DNA from: Sphingobacteriaceae bacterium GW460-11-11-14-LB5
Lineage (GTDB): Bacteria; Bacteroidota; Bacteroidia; Sphingobacteriales; Sphingobacteriaceae
Assembly (NCBI GenBank): GCA_002151545.1
Contig: CP021237.1
Coordinates: forward strand, 620,001-684,000
DNA: 64,000 bases
Direction: 5' to 3'
Positions 45,170 through 54,501 of this stretch are shown one piece after another; position 1 is the first letter of the stretch; every line of letters begins with the position of its first letter. A program made the position numbers and the translations under genes. The notes beneath the pieces are model-generated. The model made no database searches. It was not told the DNA's origin and saw only the letters and a list, made by a program, of their open reading frames with translations.

Positions 45170-46450
45170 ATGAATATCGAGCAGAACCAAATAGAAAAGC
45201 ATAACGACTCCCTTTTAACCTCGCATCAGCGCAAACTTTCTTTCTTAAAGGAAGATTGGGCACACGTTGATCTGGAAAGCGTAATCCAGAAACTGGTCGA
45301 TTTTCAGATTGCCATTCCAAGCTGGGCATTGGGTACCGGCGGAACACGTTTTGGCCGTTTTGCCATTACCGGCGGCGAACCGCGTACCATTGAAGAAAAA
45401 ATTGAAGATGTAGGTTTACTTCATGCCCTTAATGGTGCAAGTGGTGCCATTTCGCTTCACATTCCCTGGGATATCCCTCAAAATGCAGAAGCTTTAAAAA
45501 CGCTGGCCGCTGGCTATGGTTTAAAGTTCGATGCCATGAACTCAAATACTTTTCAGGATCAGAAAGGTGCTGCACACAGTTATAAATTTGGTTCTTTGCA
45601 GAATGTAAATAAAGATATCCGCAAGCAAGCGATTGAACATAATATCGAAGTAATTAAACATGGTATTGCATTGGGATCTGATGCCTTAACCGTTTGGCTT
45701 GCCGATGGTTCTTGTTTCCCTGGTCAGCTTAATTTCCGTAAAGCCTTCGAAAATACTTTAGAAAGCCTTCAGGAGATTTATTCAGCCCTGCCGGAAGATT
45801 GGAAAATGTTTGTCGAATACAAAGCCTTCGAACCTAACTTTTATTCAACTACGGTTGGCGATTGGGGACAATCATTGTTGTACGCAAGTAAACTGGGTAA
45901 AAAAGCCTATACTTTGGTCGATTTGGGGCACCATCTGCCTAATGCAAATATCGAGCAGATTGTGGCTTTATTGTTAATGGAAGGAAAATTGGGTGGTTTC
46001 CACTTCAACGATTCTAAATACGGAGATGATGATTTAACCGCCGGAAGCATTAAACCTTACCAATTGTTTTTGATTTTTAATGAACTGGTAGAAGGTATGG
46101 ATGCAAAAGGAATGAACCATGCAAAAGATTTAGGCTGGATGATCGATGCTTCGCACAATGTGAAAGATCCGCTAGAGGATTTATTACAATCGGTAGAAGC
46201 GATTATGATCGCCTATGCACAGGCATTACTGGTGGATAGAAAAGCATTAAACGAAGCACAAAATAACAACGATGTAGCCAAAGCGCAGGAAATTTTACAA
46301 CATACTTTCCGTAGCGATTTAAGGGCTTTAGTCGCCGAAGCCAGGTTAAGAGCTGGAGCAGCCTTATCACCAATCGCCTTATACCGTGGTTTAGAAGTTA
46401 GAAATCAATTAGTTAATCACCGCGGAAATACTGTTGCCACAGGTTTGTAA
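45170..46450 (+). CDS. rhaI: L-rhamnose isomerase (RhaI type)
   Basis: A 426-residue TIM-barrel isomerase of the Pseudomonas stutzeri-type rhamnose isomerase group, distinct from E. coli RhaA. Visible landmarks: FQIAIPSWALGTGGTRFGRF, SGAISLHIPWDIPQ, DALTVWLADGSCFPGQLNF, FVEYKAFEPNFYSTTVGDWG, LVDLGHHLPNANIEQIV and LGGFHFNDSKYGDDDLTAGS, which carry the metal-binding Glu/Asp/His residues. It converts L-rhamnose to L-rhamnulose. The 227-base gap before it holds hairpins, so it may have its own promoter. The kinase follows after 14 bases. Confidence 0.92.
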   Translation: MNIEQNQIEKHNDSLLTSHQRKLSFLKEDWAHVDLESVIQKLVDFQIAIPSWALGTGGTRFGRFAITGGEPRTIEEKIEDVGLLHALNGASGAISLHIPWDIPQNAEALKTLAAGYGLKFDAMNSNTFQDQKGAAHSYKFGSLQNVNKDIRKQAIEHNIEVIKHGIALGSDALTVWLADGSCFPGQLNFRKAFENTLESLQEIYSALPEDWKMFVEYKAFEPNFYSTTVGDWGQSLLYASKLGKKAYTLVDLGHHLPNANIEQIVALLLMEGKLGGFHFNDSKYGDDDLTAGSIKPYQLFLIFNELVEGMDAKGMNHAKDLGWMIDASHNVKDPLEDLLQSVEAIMIAYAQALLVDRKALNEAQNNNDVAKAQEILQHTFRSDLRALVAEARLRAGAALSPIALYRGLEVRNQLVNHRGNTVATGL

Positions 46451-46464
46451 ATAGAGAAATAGAA

Positions 46465-47850
46465 ATGCCAAAACCTGTTATTGCCATATTTGATGTTGGG
46501 AAAACGAATAAAAAACTGTTTCTGATTGACGAAAACTACAGTATCGTTTACGAGCGGTCTGCACGTTTTGTTGAAACAGTTGATGAAGATGGCGAACCAT
46601 GCGAAAATCTCGAAAGCCTGCGTTCATCAGTTTACGATTCCCTGCATCAGGTTTTGCAGTTGAAAGAGTTCGATGTCAGGGCCATTAATTTCTCTACTTA
46701 TGGGGCCAGTTTTGTTTATCTGGATGAAAATGGCAATCCGCTTACACCGCTTTATAATTATTTAAAAGAATATCCTGAGGCGCTTAAAAAAGCCTTTTAT
46801 GCAGAATATGGCGGTGAGGAGAAGATTTCGTTAGAAACCGCCTCACCAATTTTGGGTAGTTTAAATTCGGGTATGCAATTGTATCGCCTGAAGAACGAAA
46901 AGCCAGAAATATTTAAAAAAGTGAAGTGGGCTTTACACCTCCCTCAATATTTAAGTTATCTGATCACGGGTAAGGCAGTTGCCGATATTACCAGTATCGG
47001 GTGCCATACCCAGCTTTGGGATTTCAACAAAAGTGAATACCACAACTGGGTTAAAACCGAAAAAATCGATGAGAAATTTGGCACATTTACCCCTGCCGAT
47101 TCCAGCCTGAAAACTAATTTCGAAGGCAGTAGTGTAAAAGTTGGTGTTGGCCTGCACGATAGTTCAGCCGCATTGATTCCCTATCTGGCCAATTTTAATA
47201 CGCCATTTGTACTCATCTCAACCGGAACCTGGTGCATTAGTTTAAATCCTTTTAACCAGGAACCTTTAACGGCCGAAGAACTTAAACAAGATTGCCTGTG
47301 TTACATGCATTTTAAGGGCAAAGCGGTTAAAGCTTCACGTATTTTTGCAGGTTACGAACACGAGGTGCAGCTAAAACGCATTGCCGAACATTTCGATCGT
47401 GCGGCCTATCTGTTTAAACATTTGAAGTTTAACCCTTCAATGATTTTGAAACTGGCGAATAAAATTCCTGAAAACCGACAAGAACAACAGGGTTTTTCAG
47501 CAAGTTCTGCCTTTCCGGAGCGTGATTTAAATCTCTTTCAAACAGCAGAGGAAGCCTATCATCAATTGATTTTTGATTTGATCAAACAGCAGATTTATTC
47601 GTTAAAGCTGATCCTGAACACTGGCGTGAAAAGGATTTTTGTAGATGGCGGTTTTGGCAAAAATGCAATTTACATGCACTTGTTGGCTACCTCTATTCCA
47701 GATATTGAAGTTTACGCCTCTTCGGTTTCGCAGGCTACGGCCATAGGCACAGCTTTGGCCATAAATGATGCCTGGAATGAAAACCCTGCACCAACGGATA
47801 TGATCCAGTTAAAATACTATTCTGCCATACAACGTACAATAGAACTTTAG
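46465..47850 (+). CDS. rhaB: FGGY-family carbohydrate kinase, probable L-rhamnulokinase
   Basis: A 461-residue sugar kinase of the FGGY/ASKHA fold. The phosphate-1 loop is VIAIFDVGKTNKKLFLID at the N-terminus. The C-terminal half has VGLHDSSAALIPYL, VLISTGTWCISLNP (phosphate-2) and RIFVDGGFGKNAIYMHLLA (adenosine loop). It should phosphorylate L-rhamnulose to L-rhamnulose-1-phosphate, the substrate of the aldolase in the same operon. The sequence alone does not separate rhamnulokinase from fuculokinase or xylulokinase, so substrate comes from gene context. Confidence 0.88.
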   Translation: MPKPVIAIFDVGKTNKKLFLIDENYSIVYERSARFVETVDEDGEPCENLESLRSSVYDSLHQVLQLKEFDVRAINFSTYGASFVYLDENGNPLTPLYNYLKEYPEALKKAFYAEYGGEEKISLETASPILGSLNSGMQLYRLKNEKPEIFKKVKWALHLPQYLSYLITGKAVADITSIGCHTQLWDFNKSEYHNWVKTEKIDEKFGTFTPADSSLKTNFEGSSVKVGVGLHDSSAALIPYLANFNTPFVLISTGTWCISLNPFNQEPLTAEELKQDCLCYMHFKGKAVKASRIFAGYEHEVQLKRIAEHFDRAAYLFKHLKFNPSMILKLANKIPENRQEQQGFSASSAFPERDLNLFQTAEEAYHQLIFDLIKQQIYSLKLILNTGVKRIFVDGGFGKNAIYMHLLATSIPDIEVYASSVSQATAIGTALAINDAWNENPAPTDMIQLKYYSAIQRTIEL

Positions 47851-47892
47851 GAATTTCCGTATATTAGAATTTCCTATATCAATACAACCATT

Positions 47893-48924
47893 TTGAAACC
47901 AGAAGATTTAATCCCCTATCTCAACGTCGATGAGTATTCGTCGACGCCGAAATACAAGCAGTTAACCAACGCCATTTTGGCTGCAATTGAAAGTGGTAAG
48001 CTTCTGAAAAATAGCTTGTTGCCTTCGATAAACGAGCTGAGTTTCAGTCTGGAAATGTCGAGGGATACTGCCGAAAAAGGTTACCGCAACCTCCGGAAAC
48101 TCGGGGTGGTTGATTCTGTACCGGGCAAGGGTTATTTTATTATTAATACCGATTTCTCGCGCAAACTCAAGGTTTGCCTGCTTTTTAATAAGCTCAGTAC
48201 ACACAAAAAGATCATTTACGATTCCTTCACCAAAACCTTAGGAGAGCGTGCCGCAATCGATTTTTATATTTACAATAACGACTTTGCGCTGTTTAAAAAA
48301 ATGATCGTGGCCAAACGTGATGATTATTCGCACTTTGTGATTATCCCACATTTTTTGGAAGGGGGCGAAAATGCGCACGAAATTATCAATACCATCCCTA
48401 AAGAAAAACTGGTGATCCTTGATAAATTGCTGCCGGGGGTAACAGGTGATTATGCTGCGGCTTACGAAAACTTTGCGCAGGATATTTACGCCGCTTTAGA
48501 ACAGGCTTTAGACCGACTTTCGCATTACCGCACGCTGAAAATTATCTTTCCAAAAAACAGTTATTTTCCGCACGAAATACTCACTGGTTTTTACCGGTTC
48601 TGCCAGCAATATGCTTTCGACCATAAAGTAATCCACAATATCAAAGATGAAGAAATTAATCCGGGTGAGGTGTACATTAACCTGATGGAAGATGACCTGG
48701 TAACACTCATTGAACGATTGATTGCCCAAAAACTTAAAATCGGGAAAGATGTTGGCGTAATTTCTTATAACGAAACGCCTTTAAAAAGGATTATTTTAGA
48801 TGGGATTACAACAATCTCGACTGATTTTAGCGAATTAGGTGCCCAGGCGGCAGAGTTTATTCTCAATGGAAAAACCGAGAAGGTAGCAGTGCCTTTTTAT
48901 TTGAATTTGCGTAAATCACTTTAG
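47893..48924 (+). CDS. GntR-type regulator with periplasmic-binding-protein-like effector domain, probable rhamnose regulator
   Basis: A 343-residue transcription factor. The winged helix (about 15-82) reads PKYKQLTNAILAAIESGKL, SINELSFSLEMSRDTAEKGYRNL and GVVDSVPGKGYFI, the GntR pattern. The C-terminal 260 residues resemble LacI-type sugar-binding domains (VCLLFNKLSTHKKIIYDSF, FVIIPHFLEGG, VISYNETPLKRIILDGITTIS). It begins with TTG, 42 bases after the kinase stop. As last gene of the rhamnose cluster it probably controls it, binding the operator-like site before rhaT, with rhamnose or rhamnulose as effector. Confidence 0.88.
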   Translation: MKPEDLIPYLNVDEYSSTPKYKQLTNAILAAIESGKLLKNSLLPSINELSFSLEMSRDTAEKGYRNLRKLGVVDSVPGKGYFIINTDFSRKLKVCLLFNKLSTHKKIIYDSFTKTLGERAAIDFYIYNNDFALFKKMIVAKRDDYSHFVIIPHFLEGGENAHEIINTIPKEKLVILDKLLPGVTGDYAAAYENFAQDIYAALEQALDRLSHYRTLKIIFPKNSYFPHEILTGFYRFCQQYAFDHKVIHNIKDEEINPGEVYINLMEDDLVTLIERLIAQKLKIGKDVGVISYNETPLKRIILDGITTISTDFSELGAQAAEFILNGKTEKVAVPFYLNLRKSL

Positions 48925-48936
48925 TACGCTGTTAGT

Positions 48937-49022
48937 TCGTCATCTCGACTGAAGCGTGGCGAAATGGAGAGATCTATCGAGACAGATTTCTCGGCTGCGT
49001 TGCACTCCGCTCGAAATGACGA
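48937..49022. repeat. REP-like palindromic repeat, family A, second copy
   Basis: Bounded by TCGTCAT and ATGACGA, with CTCGACTGAAGCG near the left end. It is the inverted counterpart of the element at 34555-34638. It fills most of the gap between the regulator gene and the helicase gene. Confidence 0.75.
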
Positions 49023-49114
49023 TTCTCTTGATTAATTGTGCATAAAAACCTAAAAAGGAGTTTTAGCCAAAACTTATTAATGATTACTTTTATCACTTAG
49101 CTATTTTCTTTTAA

Positions 49115-52100
49115 ATGAGTGAACAGGTAACCGCACATCAGGTATCAGAGCATAATCCTTACGATTATATTTTAAAGGATTTTAACCTGAAAAATCTTAG
49201 CCAGATTGTTATCCTTAAACATTTAAGCGGACTCATTCATACTGATGTTAAAGGCTTTTATCAGCTTTTTCCAGAGCAGATTGAAATCGATTTTGCGGCC
49301 TTTAGCGATGAAGCTTCTGGCTTACCTTTTCCGATTGTTCAGGTACAGCAAAACGATAATTCAGTAAAGCTTTCTTGCCGTTGTACCACACCGAAACATA
49401 AACTCTGCGAACACCAGGCAAGGGTTTTGTATAATATCCTTCAGCGTCAGGATCTGCTCATATTTTTCGATAGTAACCTGCGGAAGCAAAAGCTTAGTAA
49501 AATTGCAATCGATTACGGATTGGAAAAAGAAGCGAATCTTGATTTGCTGTTTAATCTCCGCTACGAAAACGGCCAGTTAGATATCCGCCCTAAAATGGAT
49601 GCCCTCCAGCCATTCCATAAAGAAGCTCAACAAAATTTACAGGAACTTTTATTGCCGGCAACTAAAGGTAATACAAAAGTACAGGCCAAAAACGATCGGG
49701 GTAAAATGATCCTGGTTTTTGGACAACACCGTTATTACAACAATTTAACGGTAGAATTATTTGAGGCCGAAACGACTAAAAGCGGCAAAGTTAAAAACCC
49801 GGTAAAAGGCATTAATCCTGCAGATCTGCTTTTTAAAACCAACGATAATGATCTGCTCAAGTTTTATAGCGGTATCACCACTTTTCAACAGAATTACAAT
49901 AACGATCAAAGCGAAGCGGAGATAGAGGCCTTGAAGGCGATCGTTAAAAATCCGCTACAGATTCCTTTTTACCTGCAGGACAGTAAACAGTCTGCCGCTA
50001 TTCAGGCCTCAACCATTACAGCCGTTGATGTGCACTTGCTGGAAGTAGACCTGCGTCTTTCTGTAAACCAACGCGATGATTATTATGAGATTACAGGTCG
50101 GTTGATCATCGAAGGGAAATCATACGAACTGGATAACCTGGTGTTGGTACACCAGTATTTTGTTAAACTTAAAGATCAGCTGTATTTAATTGGCAGACTC
50201 GATTTTCTACGCGTAATCGGGTTTTTCAAAAAACAGAGCAACCGGTTAATCCTGCACAAAACAAAATACCCCGAATTTCAAAAAGTTATTTTGGTGCCGC
50301 TAGAAGGCAGTATCCATGTCGATTATTCTTACTTAAAGCCTGCTACCAAAAGCCAGATTGAAGAAAAAGGTTTCGATCTCGAAAATGAGCAATTGATTTA
50401 TCTGTCAGAATCTGAAGATTATATTCTCCTTACACCGGTAATGCGCTATGGGAATTTAGAAATACCTGTGCTGTCTAAAAAGCAAATCCAGGCGCAGGAT
50501 AAACTGGGTAATCTCTTTACCTTACACCGCGACGAAAATGCCGAGCTGCAGTTTATCGGAAATGTGCTGAAACAGCATCCTTTTTTCTACGATCAGGAAA
50601 CCAACGATTCTTTTTACCTGCATCGTAAACGCTTTCTGGAAGAAGCCTGGTTCCTCGAAGCTTTTGAAGCATGGCGGAATAAAGGCATACATATTTTAGG
50701 TTTCAACCAGCTCAAAAACAATAAATTAAGTGAATTTCAGGCTAAAATTAATATCGAGGTTTTAAGTGGAACAGATTGGTTCGAAACCAAAGTAAAAGTG
50801 AAGTTTGGCAAGCAGCAGGTTGCGCTAAAACATTTACATAAATCGATCAGGAACAAAAGTAAGTTTGTGACACTTGATGACGGAACACAGGGCATACTGC
50901 CACACGAATGGATCGAAAAATTTGCTGCTTATTTTAATGCGGGAGAAGTTACCGAAGAGGCCATTCTTACGCCAAAAATTAAATTTGCTTCCATCAATGA
51001 ACTTTATGAAGATGCATTATTGGATGGGGATGTAAAAAACGAGTTGAAACTATATAAGCAGAAATTCGAAGGTACAGACTCAATCCAGGAGGTTGAAGTA
51101 CCAAAAGGTTTAACCGCCACTTTACGCCATTACCAAAAGGATGGTTTAAACTGGCTCAACTTTTTGGATGATTTTAATTTCGGTTCCTGCCTGGCAGATG
51201 ATATGGGATTGGGTAAAACCATTCAGGTTTTGGCTTTCATTTTATCACAGCGCGAAAAAGTAAAATACAATACCAATCTGGTGGTGGTTCCGGCTTCATT
51301 AATCTTTAACTGGAAGGCCGAAGTAGATAAATTTGCACCTTCCATAAAGGTAAAAACCATTTATGCCGGCGAAAGGACCAAAACGACTGACACTTTCGAT
51401 GATTACGAAATCATTTTAACCTCTTACGGAACACTGCTTTCTGATATCCGTTTTTTGAAAGATTATCGCTTTAACTATATCTTTTTGGATGAATCGCAGT
51501 TGATCAAAAACCCGGATTCGCAACGTTATAAAGCGGTAAGGATGCTGCAATCGAGAAATAAAGTAACCATGACGGGAACGCCTATTGAGAACAATACTTT
51601 TGATTTATACGGGCAGTTGTCGTTCGCTTGTCCGGGCTTATTTGGCAGTAAACAGCAGTTTGCCGATTTATATTCAACCCCGATTGATCAGTTTAAGGAT
51701 AGTAGAAGGGCAGAAGAGCTTCAGCAAAAAATCAGGCCGTTTATTCTCCGCAGAACGAAAGAACAGGTGGCGAAAGAACTTCCCGATAAAACAGAAATTG
51801 TACTGTATTGCGAAATGGGAACGGAGCAGCGCGAAGTGTACGAGGCCAATAAAAAGGAAATCCAGGATTTTATTCTGGGTAAACAGGAAGATGAGCTACC
51901 TAAAAGCTCGATGCATGTGCTGAAAAGCATTACCACCTTACGGCAAATCTGTAATTCGGCCGCATTATTGGCCGATGGAAAATCATATTTACAGGCTTCC
52001 TCAAAAATTGATGTGCTGATGGAGCAGATTGAAAGTAAGGCTGGCAACCATAAAATCCTCGTTTTTTCTCAGTTTGTAACCATGCTCGATCTGATTAAAA

Positions 52101-52501
52101 AACAATTGGAAAGCCGAGGCATTAAATACGAATACCTTACCGGGCAAACCCGTAAAAGGGCAGAAGTGGTTAGCTCTTTTCAACAAAATGCTGATATTCC
52201 TGTTTTTCTGATCAGTTTAAAGGCCGGTGGAACCGGATTGAACCTTACCGAAGCCGATTATGTTTACCTGGTCGACCCATGGTGGAACCCCGCGGTAGAA
52301 AACCAGGCCATAGATCGGGCATATCGTATTGGTCAGCATAAAAATGTGATGGCTGTACGTTTAATCTGCCCTGATACGATCGAGGAGAAAATTATGAAGC
52401 TTCAGGCCACCAAAAAGGATTTGGTTAAGGATCTGATCCAAACGGATGGAAGTTTATTCAAAAATTTAACCAAAAAAGAGTTGTTGGGGTTGTTGAGTTA
52501 A
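49115..52501 (+). CDS. SNF2-family DEAD-like helicase with N-terminal SWIM zinc finger
   Basis: A 1128-residue ATP-dependent translocase related to bacterial RapA/SNF2 proteins. Near residues 87-100 is a SWIM-type Cys-x-Cys...Cys-x-His motif (CRCTTPKHKLCEH). The SNF2 motor occupies about 660-1128: motif I DDMGLGKTIQV, motif II DESQ (an S where most members have A or G), motif III MTGTPIENNTFDLYGQL, and the helicase C part LKAGGTGLNLTEADYVYLVD with WWNPAVENQAIDRAYRIGQ. It may remodel protein-DNA complexes. A near-consensus -7 box (TACTTTTA at 49085) lies 23 bases upstream of the start. Monocistronic. Confidence 0.92.
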   Translation: MSEQVTAHQVSEHNPYDYILKDFNLKNLSQIVILKHLSGLIHTDVKGFYQLFPEQIEIDFAAFSDEASGLPFPIVQVQQNDNSVKLSCRCTTPKHKLCEHQARVLYNILQRQDLLIFFDSNLRKQKLSKIAIDYGLEKEANLDLLFNLRYENGQLDIRPKMDALQPFHKEAQQNLQELLLPATKGNTKVQAKNDRGKMILVFGQHRYYNNLTVELFEAETTKSGKVKNPVKGINPADLLFKTNDNDLLKFYSGITTFQQNYNNDQSEAEIEALKAIVKNPLQIPFYLQDSKQSAAIQASTITAVDVHLLEVDLRLSVNQRDDYYEITGRLIIEGKSYELDNLVLVHQYFVKLKDQLYLIGRLDFLRVIGFFKKQSNRLILHKTKYPEFQKVILVPLEGSIHVDYSYLKPATKSQIEEKGFDLENEQLIYLSESEDYILLTPVMRYGNLEIPVLSKKQIQAQDKLGNLFTLHRDENAELQFIGNVLKQHPFFYDQETNDSFYLHRKRFLEEAWFLEAFEAWRNKGIHILGFNQLKNNKLSEFQAKINIEVLSGTDWFETKVKVKFGKQQVALKHLHKSIRNKSKFVTLDDGTQGILPHEWIEKFAAYFNAGEVTEEAILTPKIKFASINELYEDALLDGDVKNELKLYKQKFEGTDSIQEVEVPKGLTATLRHYQKDGLNWLNFLDDFNFGSCLADDMGLGKTIQVLAFILSQREKVKYNTNLVVVPASLIFNWKAEVDKFAPSIKVKTIYAGERTKTTDTFDDYEIILTSYGTLLSDIRFLKDYRFNYIFLDESQLIKNPDSQRYKAVRMLQSRNKVTMTGTPIENNTFDLYGQLSFACPGLFGSKQQFADLYSTPIDQFKDSRRAEELQQKIRPFILRRTKEQVAKELPDKTEIVLYCEMGTEQREVYEANKKEIQDFILGKQEDELPKSSMHVLKSITTLRQICNSAALLADGKSYLQASSKIDVLMEQIESKAGNHKILVFSQFVTMLDLIKKQLESRGIKYEYLTGQTRKRAEVVSSFQQNADIPVFLISLKAGGTGLNLTEADYVYLVDPWWNPAVENQAIDRAYRIGQHKNVMAVRLICPDTIEEKIMKLQATKKDLVKDLIQTDGSLFKNLTKKELLGLLS

Positions 52502-52513
52502 ATTTATCCATAT

Positions 52514-52621
52514 TGTCATCCTGAGCCTGTCGAAGGATATTCGGCTTAATTAAAATGGTGTTATAGACCCTGAAATAAATTACCTTCGGTGAGCTCGCTA
52601 AGGCTCGGTTCAGGGTGACGA
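52514..52621. repeat. REP-like palindromic repeat, family B, second copy
   Basis: Begins TGTCATCCTGAGCCTGTCGA and ends AGGCTCGGTTCAGGGTGACGA. Same family as 34654-34731. Occupies the gap between two convergent genes. Confidence 0.72.
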
Positions 52622-52636
52622 ATTGGGTTTAGATTT

Positions 52637-53446
52637 CTAAATCCTCACCTCAAACTCATACCCCAAAAATTCAGGTACATGCAAACTCTCTACAATTTTC
52701 CAATCTTTCTTTTCCGCGATAAATTCAGGTGTTGCAAGCCCTGTGCTTTTAGCCGCGTTGACATAAAATTCCATTTTTGCAGGATGGTTTGGCGAGCAGG
52801 CATTGTAGGTTCGGCCGAATGCCTGTTTTTCTAAAAGTTTAACTGCAATTCCAACGGCATCTGTCTGGTGAATTAAGTTTACTGGTGCTAAACCATTCGG
52901 AACATTACTTTTTCCTGCAAAGAATCTCCCCGGATTGCGGTCAGGACCAATCAAACCTGCAAAGCGGATCACGGTGCTCTTTTCAGGAAACAGCTCCTTA
53001 AATAAAATTTCTGCGGCTAAAACGACTCTTCCTGAATCAGTATCGGGATGGGTTTCGCTGGTTTCATTTACGATCTTATTTTTATCAGCATAAACACTCG
53101 TCGAACTGATCAACACCACCTGTTTCGATTTATCTTTCACTGCAGCCAAAATTGAATGGATCTTTTTGGGATAATCATGGAGTTCAGTTGAATTTCGCTT
53201 TGGTGGAATGCAGATAAATAAGGTGTCCGCCTCAAAAAAAACTGGATCAGCTACAATCGTTTCAGTCGTAAAGTTGACTAAAAACGGCTGGATATTTTCG
53301 GCCTGCAGTATCACTAACTTCTCCTGGCTTGTGGTAGAACCGTTAACGGTGTAATTTAACCCGATCAGTTTTTTGGCTAAAGCCAACCCGAACCAACCAC
53401 AGCCTAGAATAGATATGGTTTTATGCGTTGTATTATCTGAAATCAT
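52637..53446 (-). CDS. NAD(P)-binding epimerase-like protein (YeeZ-like SDR)
   Basis: A Rossmann-fold protein of 269 residues from the ATG at 53446, which places KTISILGCGWFGLALAKKL (nucleotide-binding glycines) close to the N-terminus. A TTG at 53497 would give 286 residues and a TTGA overlap with the preceding gene, so translational coupling from there is possible. Later landmarks are VVLISSTSVYADKNKIVNE and VIRFAGLIGPDRNPGRFF, the extended-SDR Ser-Tyr region and substrate loop, but no clear YxxxK. Function unknown; the next gene upstream on this strand is also epimerase-like. Confidence 0.78.
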   Translation of the reverse strand: MISDNTTHKTISILGCGWFGLALAKKLIGLNYTVNGSTTSQEKLVILQAENIQPFLVNFTTETIVADPVFFEADTLFICIPPKRNSTELHDYPKKIHSILAAVKDKSKQVVLISSTSVYADKNKIVNETSETHPDTDSGRVVLAAEILFKELFPEKSTVIRFAGLIGPDRNPGRFFAGKSNVPNGLAPVNLIHQTDAVGIAVKLLEKQAFGRTYNACSPNHPAKMEFYVNAAKSTGLATPEFIAEKKDWKIVESLHVPEFLGYEFEVRI

Positions 53447-53493
53447 TTGCCCTAAAGATAAATAGTTGGCTTTATAATTTACGCCGATTATTG

Positions 53494-54426
53494 TCAATTC
53501 TGCTTTTTATACATGGTTTTCGATAGCTTTAAAATACCATCATAATACGCTGTGGGTTTGAAGTTAAATGCTTTTTCAAATTTTGTAGAATCGAAATGGT
53601 AATCATGATCGTACTGGTAATACATTTCTACCGTGCCGGCAACTACCTTTTTAAATAGACCTACCAGGCGTAGCATCAGTTTATTAATGATCATGTATTG
53701 AGGCTTGGTTTCATAAATCTTTGCCGCCATTTCTATAAAAACTTTCCCTTTTAAAGGAGCCGCAGTAGGTAAGTGCCATATCTGGTTGCCAGAATCGGGT
53801 GTTTGTCCTAATAGATATAAAGCTTTCCCCGCATCTTCAACGTAAGTAAAACTGTGTAGTGTATTTGGGTCTCCTATCCATTGAGCTTTATTGTTTTTGG
53901 CAAACTTATCGAGTACCATCATATCAAAAAAGCTGTTCATCGACTCTGCTCCGTAAAAATCTGCTGCGCGGGCAATGGTTACATTTATTTTACCCGCTTT
54001 ACTTTCATTCATTAATTGTTCGGCTATTTTTGCTCTTACTTTTCCCTTTAAACTACATGGCTGGTAAGGCGTATTTTCTGTCATTGGGCCATTTACCAGC
54101 CCATACATGTAAACATTATCGAAAAATATTAGCCTTGCGCCGGTACGTTTAGTTAAGTTAATTACATTTTGAATAATAACCGGCCACTGTTGTTGCCATA
54201 TTTCGGCATCGTAAGTCAAACCGGCGCAAAGGTATATAACTTTCGAACCTTCGGCCGCTGCGAAAAGTTCAGCTTCATTTAATAAATCGGCCTTAACCCA
54301 GCTTGCATTTGGGTTGCTTGTAGAAATTGGTTTTCGGCTAACCAATCTAATGGTTTCGTTCGTATTGCTTAATTCTCTGGTCAGTGCGTTTGCTGTTGGT
54401 CCGCCGGCGCCAAGTATAGTATGCAT
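53494..54426 (-). CDS. NAD-dependent epimerase/dehydratase-like protein
   Basis: A 310-residue extended short-chain dehydrogenase-like protein. The N-terminal HTILGAGGPTANALTREL has the nucleotide loop. LVSRKP, VIYLCAGLTYDAE and ARLIFFDNVYMYGLVNGPM follow; the catalytic Tyr is in the YMYG segment, but the usual Lys four residues on is missing (YGLVN). This suggests NAD(P) binding with a non-standard or non-enzymatic role. It starts 75 bases after the stop of the Crp/Fnr-type regulator gene on the same strand. Confidence 0.8.
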   Translation of the reverse strand: MHTILGAGGPTANALTRELSNTNETIRLVSRKPISTSNPNASWVKADLLNEAELFAAAEGSKVIYLCAGLTYDAEIWQQQWPVIIQNVINLTKRTGARLIFFDNVYMYGLVNGPMTENTPYQPCSLKGKVRAKIAEQLMNESKAGKINVTIARAADFYGAESMNSFFDMMVLDKFAKNNKAQWIGDPNTLHSFTYVEDAGKALYLLGQTPDSGNQIWHLPTAAPLKGKVFIEMAAKIYETKPQYMIINKLMLRLVGLFKKVVAGTVEMYYQYDHDYHFDSTKFEKAFNFKPTAYYDGILKLSKTMYKKQN

Positions 54427-54501
54427 ATCTTTGTTTTTTGATTAGTTCAAAGTTATGCGCCATGGAACCGTGAAAACGTTAACAAAAGATAAGGTTTGAA
54501 T

